Of a DNA stretch of 64,000 nt, positions 16,314 to 25,044 are shown in pieces. Position 1 is the stretch's first letter. Each line of letters begins with the position of its first letter. The notes under the pieces were generated by a model that ran no database searches, was not told the origin of the DNA, and saw only the letters and a list, made by a program, of their open reading frames with translations. The DNA comes from Rathayibacter sp. VKM Ac-2879 (lineage in GTDB: Bacteria; Actinomycetota; Actinomycetes; Actinomycetales; Microbacteriaceae): contig NZ_JADKSO010000003.1 of assembly GCF_015351245.1 (NCBI RefSeq), positions 1 to 64,000 of the forward strand, read 5' to 3'. The position numbers were made by a program, and so were the translations under genes.

Positions 16314-17362
16314 CCCGCCGGGTGCTCGTGGCGCGGCTCGACAGCGCCGGCGACGTGCTGCTGTGCGGGCCGGCGGTGCGCGCGATTGCCGACGACGCCG
16401 AGGTGCTGCTGCTCTGCGGCCCCCAGGGCGCGGCCGCCGCGGCGCTGCTCCCCGGCCCCTCCGTGGTGCGCACCTGGTGGTGCCCGTGGATCGGCGACGC
16501 CTCACGGCCGGCGGACGCGGGCCTCGTCGAGGAGCTGCGCGCCATCGTGGAGGAGTTCGCACCCGACGAGGCCGTGATCCTCACCTCCTTCCACCAGTCG
16601 CCGCTGCCGCTCGCACTTCTGCTGCGCGTGTTCGGAGTCGGCCGCGTCTCGGGCGCCTCCGTGGACTTCGCCGGCGCCCTGCTCGACGTGCGCCTCGTGC
16701 CGGGCGAGACCCTCGCGGACGATCAGCCGGAACCCGAGCGCGCGCTCCAGATCGCGGCCGCGGCCGGGTTCACGCTGCCGGACGGCGACGACGGACGCCT
16801 GCGGGTGCGGCGCGAGGGTCACCTCCCCGCCGCCCTCGACGGCATCGGGCCCTACGTCGTCCTGCATCCGGGAGCCGCCGTGCCCGCACGCACATGGCCC
16901 GCCGCGAGCGCCGCGCAGGCCGTCGAGCTGCTCGCCGACTCGGGCGTCGCGGTGGTCGTCACCGGCGGCCCAGGCGAGCGGGCGCTGACGGCCCAGGTCG
17001 CAGGGACGCGGGGCCTGGACCTGGGCGGCGCGACCGACTTCGCGGGGACCGCCGAGGTACTCGCGGGCGCCTCGGTGGCGATCTGCGGCAACACCGGCCC
17101 GGCCCACCTCGCCGCAGCGGTCGGCACACCCGTGGTCAGCCTCTTCGCCCCGGTCGTGCCGGCCGTGCGCTGGGCGCCCTACGGCGTGCCTGTCGCTCTG
17201 CTGGGCGATCAGCACGCGCCGTGCGCGGGCTCCCGGGCGCGCGTGTGCCCCGTGCCCGGGCATCCGTGCCTCGCGGGCGTGAGCGCCGAGGAGGCGGTGG
17301 CCGCGGCCCTGCGCCTCCGCCGCGCCGCCCGAGCGACCCCGGATCGAGAGGCGATCGCATGA
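16310..17362 (+). CDS. GT9 (heptosyltransferase-like) glycosyltransferase
   Basis: 350 residues. N-terminal RVLVARLDSAGDVLLCGPAV is the GT9 opening, and the C-terminal ICGNTGPAHLAAAVGTPVVSLF is the nucleotide-sugar site. VVLHPGA lies in the linker between the Rossmann domains. The C-terminal tail carries closely spaced Cys residues (HAPCAG, RVCPVPGHPCL). It starts inside the gmhB stop (GTGA) and its own stop overlaps the next ATG (ATGA), so it is translationally coupled on both sides. Likely transfers a heptose to a surface glycan precursor. Confidence 0.87.
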   Translation: MTRRVLVARLDSAGDVLLCGPAVRAIADDAEVLLLCGPQGAAAAALLPGPSVVRTWWCPWIGDASRPADAGLVEELRAIVEEFAPDEAVILTSFHQSPLPLALLLRVFGVGRVSGASVDFAGALLDVRLVPGETLADDQPEPERALQIAAAAGFTLPDGDDGRLRVRREGHLPAALDGIGPYVVLHPGAAVPARTWPAASAAQAVELLADSGVAVVVTGGPGERALTAQVAGTRGLDLGGATDFAGTAEVLAGASVAICGNTGPAHLAAAVGTPVVSLFAPVVPAVRWAPYGVPVALLGDQHAPCAGSRARVCPVPGHPCLAGVSAEEAVAAALRLRRAARATPDREAIA

Positions 17363-18348
17363 GGATCCTGCTCTGGCATGTGCACGGAGGGTGGGCCGAC
17401 GCGTTCGTCCGCGGCGCGCACGAGTACTTGCTGCCCACGACCGCCGCTCGCGACGGCTGGGGCCTGGGCGCGGGAGGGCGCGACTGGCCGAACGCCGTCG
17501 AGATCGCTCCCGACCGGGTGCGGGACACCGAGGTCGATGCGGTGCTCCTCCAGCGCCCGGAGGAGCTCGCTGAGGCGGAGCGCCTGCTCGGCCGGCGCCT
17601 GGGCCGCGAGATCCCGGCCGTGTACGTCGAGCACAACACCCCTCGCGGCGACGCTCCCACGACACGGCACCCCTTCGCCGACCGAGACGAGCTGCTGATC
17701 GTGCACGTCACGCACTTCAACGCTCTGATGTGGGACACGGGCTCCACGCCGACCACGGTGATCGAGCACGGCATCCGCGATCCCGGCCCCCTCTACACCG
17801 GCGAGCTCTCGCACTTCGGAGTCGTCGTGAACGAGCCCGTGCGCCGCGGCCGCGTCGCGGGCACCGACCTCCTCCCCCGCTTTGCCGCCGTCGCGCCGCT
17901 CGATGTCTTCGGGATGAAGGCCGAGCAGCTGACCGCACTGCCCGGTCTCGAGACGGCGACCGTGCTCGGCGACGTCCGCACGGAGGCGATGCACGCCGCG
18001 CTCGCCCGCCGCCGCGTGTACCTGCACCCGTTCCGCTGGACCTCCCTCGGCCTCGCCCTGCTCGAGGCGATGCACCTGGGCATGCCCGTCGTCGCGCTCG
18101 AGGTGACGGAGGCGGGCCGTGCCGTGCCTCCCGAGGCCGGCGCGATCTCGAACGACCTCGACACGCTGCTCGCCTCCGCTCGCCGGCTGGTCGAGGACCC
18201 GGAACGGGCCGCACGGGCCGGAGCGGTGGCCCGGGAAGCCGCACTCGAGCGCTACGGCCTCGCTCGGTTCCACCGCGACTGGGACGAGGTGCTCGGCGGC
18301 CTGCGCCCTCGAGTCCCCGCCACCATCCTCGAAGGGAGCACCCGATGA
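17359..18348 (+). CDS. GT4-type glycosyltransferase
   Basis: 329 residues. It has an N-terminal [27 protein letters not shown] near the domain junction, and a C-terminal retaining-GT donor site around [27 protein letters not shown] with the E-x7-E-like acidic pair. That pattern is GT-B, family 4-like, with a shortened N-terminal domain. ATGA overlaps couple it to both neighbours. Donor and acceptor are unknown. Its place between two GTs and gmhA suggests a step in assembly of the same heptose-containing glycan. Confidence 0.82.
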   Translation: MRILLWHVHGGWADAFVRGAHEYLLPTTAARDGWGLGAGGRDWPNAVEIAPDRVRDTEVDAVLLQRPEELAEAERLLGRRLGREIPAVYVEHNTPRGDAPTTRHPFADRDELLIVHVTHFNALMWDTGSTPTTVIEHGIRDPGPLYTGELSHFGVVVNEPVRRGRVAGTDLLPRFAAVAPLDVFGMKAEQLTALPGLETATVLGDVRTEAMHAALARRRVYLHPFRWTSLGLALLEAMHLGMPVVALEVTEAGRAVPPEAGAISNDLDTLLASARRLVEDPERAARAGAVAREAALERYGLARFHRDWDEVLGGLRPRVPATILEGSTR

Positions 18349-19661
18349 AGCAGCATCCCACCGCCCGTGCGCTGACGATCGCGCTGGTCTCGGAGCACGC
18401 GAGCCCTCTCGCGACGCTCGGCGGCGTCGACGCCGGGGGCCAGAACGTGCATGTCGCGGCGCTCGCCGACGCGCTCGCCCGCCGCGGTCACCGCGTGACG
18501 GTCTACACGCGTCGCGACGACCCCTCCCTCCCCCGCCGCGTGGCCTTCACGTCGGGAGTCGAGGTCGTGCACGTCGACGCCGGGCCCGCCGCTCCCGTCC
18601 CGAAGGACGAGCTGTTGCCCTTCATGGGCGACTTCGCCGTCGACCTCGCGCAGGACTGGCAGCGAGAGCGGCCCGACCTCGTGCACAGCCACTTCTGGAT
18701 GTCCGGCGTCGCGGCGCTCGACGCGTCCGACAGGGTCGAGCGCGCGACCGGTGACCGCGTGCCGGTGTTCCACACCTTCCACGCCCTCGGCGTCGTCAAG
18801 CGCCGCCAGCAGGGCGCACTCGACACGAGTCCCGAGGAACGCGCCTGGCTGGAGCCGGGCGTCGGCCAGCGCGTCGACGGCGTGATCGCAACCTGCTCCG
18901 ACGAGGCGTTCGAGCTCAAGGGCCTCGGCGTTCCGACGGCACGCATCTCGGTCGTGCCGTGCGGAGTCGACATCGACCGGTTCACGGTCGACGGCCCGGT
19001 CGCGCCGCGCGGGGAGCGCCGACGGCTGATGACCATCGGCCGGCTCGTGCCGCGCAAAGGTATGGGGATCTCCATCGAGGCGCTGTCCGGAGTGGTCGCA
19101 GCCGGCGTCGACGCCGAGCTGGTGATCGTCGGCGGCTCCGGCTCGGGAGATGCCCTCACCGCCGACCCCGAGTACCAGCGCCTGCACGCGGTCGCTGAGA
19201 GCCTCGGAGTCGCCGACCGAGTCGACTTCGTGGGGCAGCTCTCGCAGAACGAGATGCCGGCGATGCTGCGCTCGGCCGAGGTCGTGGTGTGCGCGCCCTG
19301 GTACGAGCCGTTCGGCATCACTCCGCTGGAGGCGATGGCCTGCGGAGTGCCGGTTGTCGCGACCTCCGTCGGCGGGCTGATCGACACGGTGGTCGAGGAC
19401 GTCACCGGCGTGCACGTTCCGCCGCGCGACCCCGCGGCCCTCGCCGCGGCCCTCACCGCACTCCTCACCGACCCCGAACGGGCTCGCGCATACGGAGCCG
19501 CGGGCCGCGACCGGGTCGAGTCCCGCTACTCCTGGGAGCGCGTGGCCGCCGATACCGAACGCGCATACACCGCGACCCTCGCGGCGCTCGGCGAGGACCG
19601 GCCCCTGCTCACCGGCACCCCCTCATCCCCCAGCTCCCGGAAGGCGGCACCGCGACGATGA
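18345..19661 (+). CDS. GT4-family glycosyltransferase
   Basis: 438 residues. Clear GT-B retaining enzyme: [20 protein letters not shown] at the N-terminus (the glycine loop of GT4 enzymes such as sucrose- and trehalose-type synthases), [24 protein letters not shown], and the donor site [20 protein letters not shown] with the E-x7-E pair. The C-terminal 20 residues are a Ser/Pro-rich tail. Start and stop both overlap neighbours (ATGA). Donor sugar unknown. The GGQNV loop is common in enzymes that use UDP- or ADP-sugars. Confidence 0.88.
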   Translation: MKQHPTARALTIALVSEHASPLATLGGVDAGGQNVHVAALADALARRGHRVTVYTRRDDPSLPRRVAFTSGVEVVHVDAGPAAPVPKDELLPFMGDFAVDLAQDWQRERPDLVHSHFWMSGVAALDASDRVERATGDRVPVFHTFHALGVVKRRQQGALDTSPEERAWLEPGVGQRVDGVIATCSDEAFELKGLGVPTARISVVPCGVDIDRFTVDGPVAPRGERRRLMTIGRLVPRKGMGISIEALSGVVAAGVDAELVIVGGSGSGDALTADPEYQRLHAVAESLGVADRVDFVGQLSQNEMPAMLRSAEVVVCAPWYEPFGITPLEAMACGVPVVATSVGGLIDTVVEDVTGVHVPPRDPAALAAALTALLTDPERARAYGAAGRDRVESRYSWERVAADTERAYTATLAALGEDRPLLTGTPSSPSSRKAAPRR

Positions 19662-20278
19662 CCCTCGACACCGTTCTCGACACTCCCACCGACGCCGCGC
19701 GACGACTGGTCGATGACCACGTCGCGCATGCGCTCGACGTCGTCGCACAACTCGGACGTCACTCCGACCGGATCGCCGCGTGGGGCGCGGAACTGGCCGA
19801 CCGCCTGCATGCGGGCGCGCGTCTGCTCGCCGCCGGGAACGGCGGCTCGGCGGCGGAGGCCCAGCACCTGACGGCCGAGCTCGTCGGCCGCTTCGACGGC
19901 GACCGCATCCCTTTCTCGGCCCTCTCTCTGCACGCCGAGACCTCGAGCGTGACCGCGATCGGCAACGACTACGGCTTCGACCACGTCTTCGCACGGCAGG
20001 TCACCGCGCACGCGAGGTCCGGCGACATCGTCGTGCTGCTGTCCACGAGCGGGCGCAGCGCGAACCTCCTCCACGCTGCCGACGCCGCTCGCGCCGCGGG
20101 AGCCCGCTCGTGGGCGCTGACGGGCGCCGGTCCGAACCCCCTGACCGAGATCTGCGACGAGTCGATCGCCCTCGAGGGGCACGGGGCGAACGTGCAAGAG
20201 GCGCAGCTCGTGCTCGTGCACGCGCTCTGCCGCGCCTTCGAGCACCGCATCCGCGCCCGGACGGGGGCGACGGCGTGA
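19658..20278 (+). CDS. gmhA: Sedoheptulose 7-phosphate isomerase
   Basis: 206 residues of a single SIS domain: [24 protein letters not shown] is a diagnostic GmhA segment, followed by [26 protein letters not shown] and [14 protein letters not shown], and the C-terminal [13 protein letters not shown]. It converts sedoheptulose 7-phosphate to D-glycero-D-manno-heptose 7-phosphate, the first committed step towards nucleotide-heptose. Start (ATGA) and stop (GTGA) both overlap neighbouring genes, which ties it to the HldE-like gene that follows. Confidence 0.93.
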   Translation: MTLDTVLDTPTDAARRLVDDHVAHALDVVAQLGRHSDRIAAWGAELADRLHAGARLLAAGNGGSAAEAQHLTAELVGRFDGDRIPFSALSLHAETSSVTAIGNDYGFDHVFARQVTAHARSGDIVVLLSTSGRSANLLHAADAARAAGARSWALTGAGPNPLTEICDESIALEGHGANVQEAQLVLVHALCRAFEHRIRARTGATA

Positions 20279-21639
20279 GCCGGATCGCCGTCGTCGGCGA
20301 CGTGATGCTCGACATCGACCTCGCCGGGCCGGCCGAACGACTGAGCCCCGACGCTCCAGTGCCCGTGGTCGATGTGACGGCCCGCAGCGTGCGGGCGGGA
20401 GGCGCCGGGCTCGTCGCGAGGATGCTCGCGCGCGACGGACACGAGGTGACGCTGGTGACGGCGCTCGCGGCCGACGACGATCCCGACGTCGCCGAGCTGC
20501 GCGCCGAGCTCGACGGGATCCGCGTCATCGCAGGACCCTCGGGGGCGCCCACGCCCGTGAAGACGCGCGTCGCCGCCTCCGGACAGGCCGTCGTGCGGAT
20601 CGATCGCGGCTGCGAGACTCCGCCGATCCCCGGCATCACCGCCGAGATGCTCGCCGCGCTCGGCGAGGTCGACGCGGTGGTCGTCGCCGACTACGGCCGA
20701 AGGCTCACCGAGCACGCCGAGCTGCGCGCCGCGCTCGAGAGGCTCACCGTTCCTCTGGTCTGGGACCCGCATCCGCGCGGCTCGCGGCCGGTCGCCACGA
20801 CCGCCCTCGCGACTCCGAACCTCGCCGAGGCGAGCGCATTCTCGGGAGCGACCGGGCGCGGAGTGGCGCGGGCCGAGTCGGCGGCGAGCACCCTTCTCGA
20901 GCGGTGGGGCTGCGCGGCCGTCGCCGTCACCATGGGCTCCTCCGGTGCGCTGCTGCGCGCGCGGGGCGCGAGCGTGCCCGTGGTGGTGCCCGCCGCCTCC
21001 GTGCCCGCGGGGGACCCGTGCGGGGCGGGCGACCGGTTCGCCGCCTCCGCAGCGGTCGCGCTCGCCCGCGGGGCCACGGCTGCCGAGGCCGTGGCCACGG
21101 CGGTCGCCGCCGCCGGCGCCTACCTGCTGGCGGGCGGAGTCGCCTCCCTCGCCATGCCCGCCGACCCGGCTCCTCTGCGCGGAGACGTCGACGCCCTGCG
21201 CGTCGCCGAGGCGGTGCGCAGCGCAGGAGGCACCGTGGTGGCCACGGGAGGCTGCTTCGACCTGCTGCACGCCGGCCATGCCCGCACGCTGTCGGCGGCC
21301 CGGTCGCTCGGCGACTGCCTCATCGTGTGCCTCAACTCGGACGACTCTGTGCGCCGCCTCAAGGGGGCGTCGCGGCCGATCATCCCCGAGGACGACCGCG
21401 TCGACCTGCTGCTCGCGCTCGAGTGCGTCGACGCCGTGGTCGTCTTCGGCGAGGACACGCCGGACGAGGCGCTGCGTCGCGTCCGGCCGGACGTCTGGGT
21501 GAAGGGCGGCGACTACTCCGCCGAGTCCCTGCCCGAGACGGCCACCGTCGCCGAGTGGGGCGGGCGCGTGCTGACCGTGCCCTACCACCCGGGCCGCTCG
21601 ACCACCCATCTCGCCGCCGCACTCGCGCGCGTCGGCTGA
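20275..21639 (+). CDS. HldE-like bifunctional heptose kinase/nucleotidyltransferase (copy 1)
   Basis: 454 residues. Residues 1-300 are a PfkB-type sugar kinase (VVGDVMLDIDLAG, DPCGAGDRFAASAAVAL with the catalytic Asp). Residues 315-454 are a nucleotidyltransferase (TGGCFDLLHAGHARTL, RRLKGASRPIIPEDDR, DVWVKGGDYS). It should phosphorylate heptose 7-phosphate at C1 and later activate heptose 1-phosphate. The kinase half deviates from canonical HldE (GGAGLVA in place of GGAANVA), so one activity may be altered. A second, more canonical copy lies at 25041-26513. It is coupled to gmhA through a GTGA overlap. Confidence 0.88.
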   Translation: MSRIAVVGDVMLDIDLAGPAERLSPDAPVPVVDVTARSVRAGGAGLVARMLARDGHEVTLVTALAADDDPDVAELRAELDGIRVIAGPSGAPTPVKTRVAASGQAVVRIDRGCETPPIPGITAEMLAALGEVDAVVVADYGRRLTEHAELRAALERLTVPLVWDPHPRGSRPVATTALATPNLAEASAFSGATGRGVARAESAASTLLERWGCAAVAVTMGSSGALLRARGASVPVVVPAASVPAGDPCGAGDRFAASAAVALARGATAAEAVATAVAAAGAYLLAGGVASLAMPADPAPLRGDVDALRVAEAVRSAGGTVVATGGCFDLLHAGHARTLSAARSLGDCLIVCLNSDDSVRRLKGASRPIIPEDDRVDLLLALECVDAVVVFGEDTPDEALRRVRPDVWVKGGDYSAESLPETATVAEWGGRVLTVPYHPGRSTTHLAAALARVG

Positions 21640-21665
21640 TCGATCCACCCCTCCGGAAGGACACC

Positions 21666-22370
21666 ATGAGCACCACTCCCACTCCCCTCGGCCGCATCCT
21701 GATCACGGGAGGCGCCTCCGGCCTGGGTGCCGCCGTCGCTGCCGCGGTCACCGCCGCGGGAGGCACTCCGATCGTGCTCGACCGCGATGTGTCGACCGTG
21801 CACGACGGCGTCGCCGCCTACCGGGTCGACGTCGCCCAGACCCGAGAGGCCGAGAAGGCTGTCGCCGAGATCGCGCGTGAGCACGGCGGACTCGACGCGG
21901 TCGTGACCGCGGCGGGCATCGACCGCTGCGGTCGCCTGGTCGACGTCGAGCCGGAGGAGTGGGAACGTGTCATCGCGGTCAACCTCCTCGGCACTGCGGC
22001 CGTCGTCCGCGCGGCCCTGCCGTTCCTCACCGAGACCCACGGCCGCGTCGTGACGGTCGCGTCGTCGCTCGCGATCAAGGCCGTCTCGGACGCGACAGCG
22101 TATTGTGCGTCCAAGTTCGGGGTGCTCGGCTTCACCCGCGCCCTGGCGGCCGAGACCAAGGGGGAGATCGGTGTCACCACGCTGATCCCCTCCGGGATGA
22201 AGACGCGCTTCTTCGACGACCGCGACGAGCAGTACAAGCCCGGGCCGGACGCGCTGCTGAACGATCCGGAGAACGTTGCGAATGCCGTGCTGTTCGTCCT
22301 CGGCCAGCCCCGCGGGTGCGAGGTGCGCGAGCTCGTCATCACCCATGAGGAGGAGCCGTCCTGGCCGTGA
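21666..22370 (+). CDS. Short-chain dehydrogenase/reductase
   Basis: 234 residues of a classical SDR: ILITGGASGLGAAVA (cofactor loop TGxxxGxG), VTAAGID, the catalytic Ser in VASSLAIKAV, and YCASK (Tyr-x3-Lys). GGA about 10 bases before ATG 21666 gives a plausible start, and it follows hldE copy 1 by 26 bases. It is too short and of the wrong SDR class for an ADP-heptose epimerase (HldD is an extended SDR). It may reduce or oxidise a sugar or aglycone in the cluster. The substrate is unknown. It ends 32 bases before a dispersed palindrome. Confidence 0.85.
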   Translation: MSTTPTPLGRILITGGASGLGAAVAAAVTAAGGTPIVLDRDVSTVHDGVAAYRVDVAQTREAEKAVAEIAREHGGLDAVVTAAGIDRCGRLVDVEPEEWERVIAVNLLGTAAVVRAALPFLTETHGRVVTVASSLAIKAVSDATAYCASKFGVLGFTRALAAETKGEIGVTTLIPSGMKTRFFDDRDEQYKPGPDALLNDPENVANAVLFVLGQPRGCEVRELVITHEEEPSWP

Positions 22371-22402
22371 CCCGTTGACCCCCTCCGCCTCCTCCTCCTC
22401 CC

Positions 22403-22465
22403 CCGCGAGATGCCACTTATGAGCCCCCGCCTCGGCGTGTCGTGCGCATAAGTGGCATCTCGCGG
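22403..22465. repeat. Dispersed palindrome, copy 1
   Basis: 22-bp arms (22403-22424 and 22444-22465, one mismatch) of the type CCGCGAGATGCCACTTATG, with a 19-base loop containing CGGCGTGTCG (22433-22442). It sits between the convergent SDR and GT9 genes, one base from the GT9 stop codon. There is no T-run after either arm, so it is not a textbook intrinsic terminator. Confidence 0.95.
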
Positions 22466-22466
22466 C

Positions 22467-23543
22467 TCACCGGGTCAGCAGCTCGCGGACGTCGGCGAGA
22501 ACGGAGGCGGGGAGCACGTCGTCGACGAAGCTCGGCTCGTGCTCGCAGCGAGGAGCCGTCCAGCCGACCTGGGTCGCGTCGCGACCGCAGACGGGGCAGT
22601 GCGTCGTCCAGCTGAGCTGCACCCGGTGGCGCCCCCGGCCCAACGGAGCCGCGTTGATCGCGTTGCCGACCCAGAAGACTCCCACCGTCGGCGTGCCGAC
22701 CGCAGCAGCCAGGTGCCGAGGGCCGCTGTCGTTGCCCAGCACCACGTCGGCGAGCGAGAGCAGTGCCGGCAGATCGCCCAGTTCGACCACGTCGACCCAG
22801 GACACGGCTCCAGGCGCCTGCGCGACGATCTCGTCCGCGGCGACGGCATCGGAGGCGTCGCCGACCACGAGCACGCGCGCCCCGTCGGCGAGCAGTGCCC
22901 GGGCCACGTCGGCGAAGGAGGCGGCGGGCCAGCGCCGCCGCGGATCCGTCGCCCCGGGATGGACCATCACGAGCGGGCCGGCGCCGGGCAGCGCCGGGGC
23001 GAGCCGATCGCGCCGCCGCGGCTCCACCGGCACCTCGGGCTCGAGCCGCACCGCAGCGGCTCCCGCGAGACCGACGATCTCGAGCGCGCGCAGCATCTCG
23101 TGCTGGTAGTAGAGGTACGGGACGGTGCGCTCGAGCTCGGCCGCATCGGGGGTGCGGCTGCCGATCGTGTGCCGAGCGCCGAGCCGCGCGAGGAACGGGT
23201 TGGAGTAGCGGCCGCCTCCATGCAGCTGCACCGCGAGATCGAAGCGGCGGCCCCGCATCCGAGCGGTGAAGTCCTCGACGACCCGCTCGTCCTCCCCCTC
23301 GCCGTCCCGGACGCCCTGGGCCACCGGCAGTATCTCGACGTCGCCGATCGCGGAGCCGACTCCGCCGAGCAGCACCCGGTGAGCCGGCGTGCCGAGCAGC
23401 GTGATCTCAGCGCCCGGGTACGCCTGGGCGAGCGCGTCCACAGCGGGCAGCGCGAACAGCAGGTCGCCGAGTCCGCCGCCGCGCAGCACGGCGATTCTCT
23501 CGACTCCCTCGAAGCGGTCGTGGAGCGGGGCGATGGCGACCAC
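22467..23543 (-). CDS. GT9 (heptosyltransferase-like) glycosyltransferase
   Basis: 358 residues from a GTG at 23543 preceded by GAGAGGA with 7-base spacing; the open frame further upstream is antisense-like. N-terminus: IAVLRGGGLGDLLFALPAVDALA. VMVHPGA lies in the linker. C-terminal site: VLGNDSGPRHLAAAVGTPTVGVF. After it comes a Cys cluster (THCPVCGRD then PRCEHE) that could bind a metal. It is transcribed against the rest of the cluster and divergent from the aldehyde dehydrogenase gene. Third GT9 of the cluster. Acceptor unknown. Confidence 0.87.
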   Translation of the reverse strand: MVAIAPLHDRFEGVERIAVLRGGGLGDLLFALPAVDALAQAYPGAEITLLGTPAHRVLLGGVGSAIGDVEILPVAQGVRDGEGEDERVVEDFTARMRGRRFDLAVQLHGGGRYSNPFLARLGARHTIGSRTPDAAELERTVPYLYYQHEMLRALEIVGLAGAAAVRLEPEVPVEPRRRDRLAPALPGAGPLVMVHPGATDPRRRWPAASFADVARALLADGARVLVVGDASDAVAADEIVAQAPGAVSWVDVVELGDLPALLSLADVVLGNDSGPRHLAAAVGTPTVGVFWVGNAINAAPLGRGRHRVQLSWTTHCPVCGRDATQVGWTAPRCEHEPSFVDDVLPASVLADVRELLTR

Positions 23544-23721
23544 GGCGGGTTCCTCTCGGTGGGGCGGAGCACGCGGCTCCGGGATGGTGCTCCCCTCCAC
23601 TTCCCACCGGGGCCGATCCGAAACCGGATCGCTCGCATGTCTGAGCGGGCGAGCCGCGGGTACCGGAGGGGTGCACGCGCGTCCGCGACCTGAGCTGACG
23701 CCTCCGACCCGAGAGGTGACC

Positions 23722-25044
23722 GTGACCATCGACACCGCGACCCCCGCCGCCACCAGCAGCACCGCCGTCCACCGCGCGCGCGCCGCGTTCCCCTCCTGGG
23801 CCGCGACTCCCCCCGCCGAGCGAGGAGCCCTCCTCCGCGCCGCGGCTCACCGGGTGGCCGAGCACGAGCAAGAACTCGCCGCCCTCAACGCCGACGAGAC
23901 CGGCAAGCCAGCGGGCGATGCCCTCGGCGGGGTCCGCGCGGGAGTCGACACCCTGCTCCAGTACGCCGAGCTCGGCCCCGTGCACCGAGGCCGCTCGCTC
24001 CGAGGAGGCGCCCTCCACGTCGACCTCGCCCTCCCGCATCCGCGCGGCGTCGTCCTCGCGCTGACCCCGTGGAACGACCCCGTCGCCGTCGCCGCAGGCC
24101 TGCTCGGCGCCGCGATCGTCTCGGGAGACGTCGTCGTGCATAAGCCGAGCGAGCGCAGCCCGCGCACGGGCGCGCTCTTCACGAGCATCCTCGCCGATGC
24201 TCTGCCCGAGGGCGTGCTGACGCTGGTCGAGGGAGGCGGCGCGGTCGGCGACGAGCTGGCCCGCACCGAGGGGGTCGATGTCCTCGCGCACGTCGGATCC
24301 ACCGCCACCGGCCGCGCGCTCGCGCGGGTCGCTGCGGTCACCGGCGCCCACGTGATCCTCGAGAACGGCGGCAATGACGCCCTCGTGGTCGACCGGGACG
24401 TCGACCCGGTCTGGGCCGCCGAGCAGGCCGCGCTCGGCGCCTTCGCGAACGCGGGCCAGATCTGCACCTCCGTCGAGCGGGTTTACGTGCACCGCGAGAT
24501 CGCCGAGGCCTTCACGGCCGCGCTGGTCGCCGAGGCCGAGCGCTGGAGCGCCGGTCCCCTCCCGCGCCTGGTCGACGGGCGGATGCGCGATGCCGTGCAC
24601 GAGCACGTCGCCGAGGCTCTCGCCTCGGGCGCCAGGGCGCTGACCGGCGGCACCCCCGGCGACGGCACCTTCTACCCGGCCACCGTCCTCGCCGACTGCA
24701 CCGACGAGATGCTGGTGATGACCGAGGAGACGTTCGGCCCGGTCGCTCCGATCCTCGTCGTCGACTCCTTCGACGAAGGCCTCGCCCGAGCCGCCGCCAG
24801 CCCCTACGGCCTCGCCGCGAGCGTCCTCACCGCCGACATGGAGCATGCGCACCGTGCCGCCGCGACCCTCCCCGTCGGCACCGTGAAGGTCAATGGCGTC
24901 TTCGGAGGCGCGCCGGGCGGCAGCGCGCAGCCTCGCGGCACCTCGGGCTCGGGCTTCGGCTACGGCCCGGAACTGCTCGACGAGATGACCACGACCACGG
25001 TCGTCCACTTCGGGCTTCCCGTCCTTCTCGGCGGCGCACGATGA
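23722..25044 (+). CDS. Aldehyde dehydrogenase family protein
   Basis: 440 residues, slightly short for the family. It has the NAD site residues LTPWNDPVAVAAG, VVVHKPSE and HVGSTATGRALA, the general-base Glu in HVILENGGND (usually ELGGK), and the nucleophile Cys in ANAGQICTSVERVYV. MTEETFGPVAPIL is typical of the C-terminal half. GAGAGG precedes GTG 23722. The stop overlaps the hldE copy 2 start (ATGA), so the two are translationally coupled. The usual GGKDP turn is altered. It probably oxidises an aldehyde made in the glycan or heptose route, but the substrate is not evident. Confidence 0.85.
   Translation: MTIDTATPAATSSTAVHRARAAFPSWAATPPAERGALLRAAAHRVAEHEQELAALNADETGKPAGDALGGVRAGVDTLLQYAELGPVHRGRSLRGGALHVDLALPHPRGVVLALTPWNDPVAVAAGLLGAAIVSGDVVVHKPSERSPRTGALFTSILADALPEGVLTLVEGGGAVGDELARTEGVDVLAHVGSTATGRALARVAAVTGAHVILENGGNDALVVDRDVDPVWAAEQAALGAFANAGQICTSVERVYVHREIAEAFTAALVAEAERWSAGPLPRLVDGRMRDAVHEHVAEALASGARALTGGTPGDGTFYPATVLADCTDEMLVMTEETFGPVAPILVVDSFDEGLARAAASPYGLAASVLTADMEHAHRAAATLPVGTVKVNGVFGGAPGGSAQPRGTSGSGFGYGPELLDEMTTTTVVHFGLPVLLGGAR

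Noticed and set aside
22403-22465. The dispersed palindromes as ordinary rho-independent terminators
   Set aside because: The stems are unusually long, the loops are conserved, and no T-run follows on either strand. They may still mark transcript ends, but not by the textbook signal.
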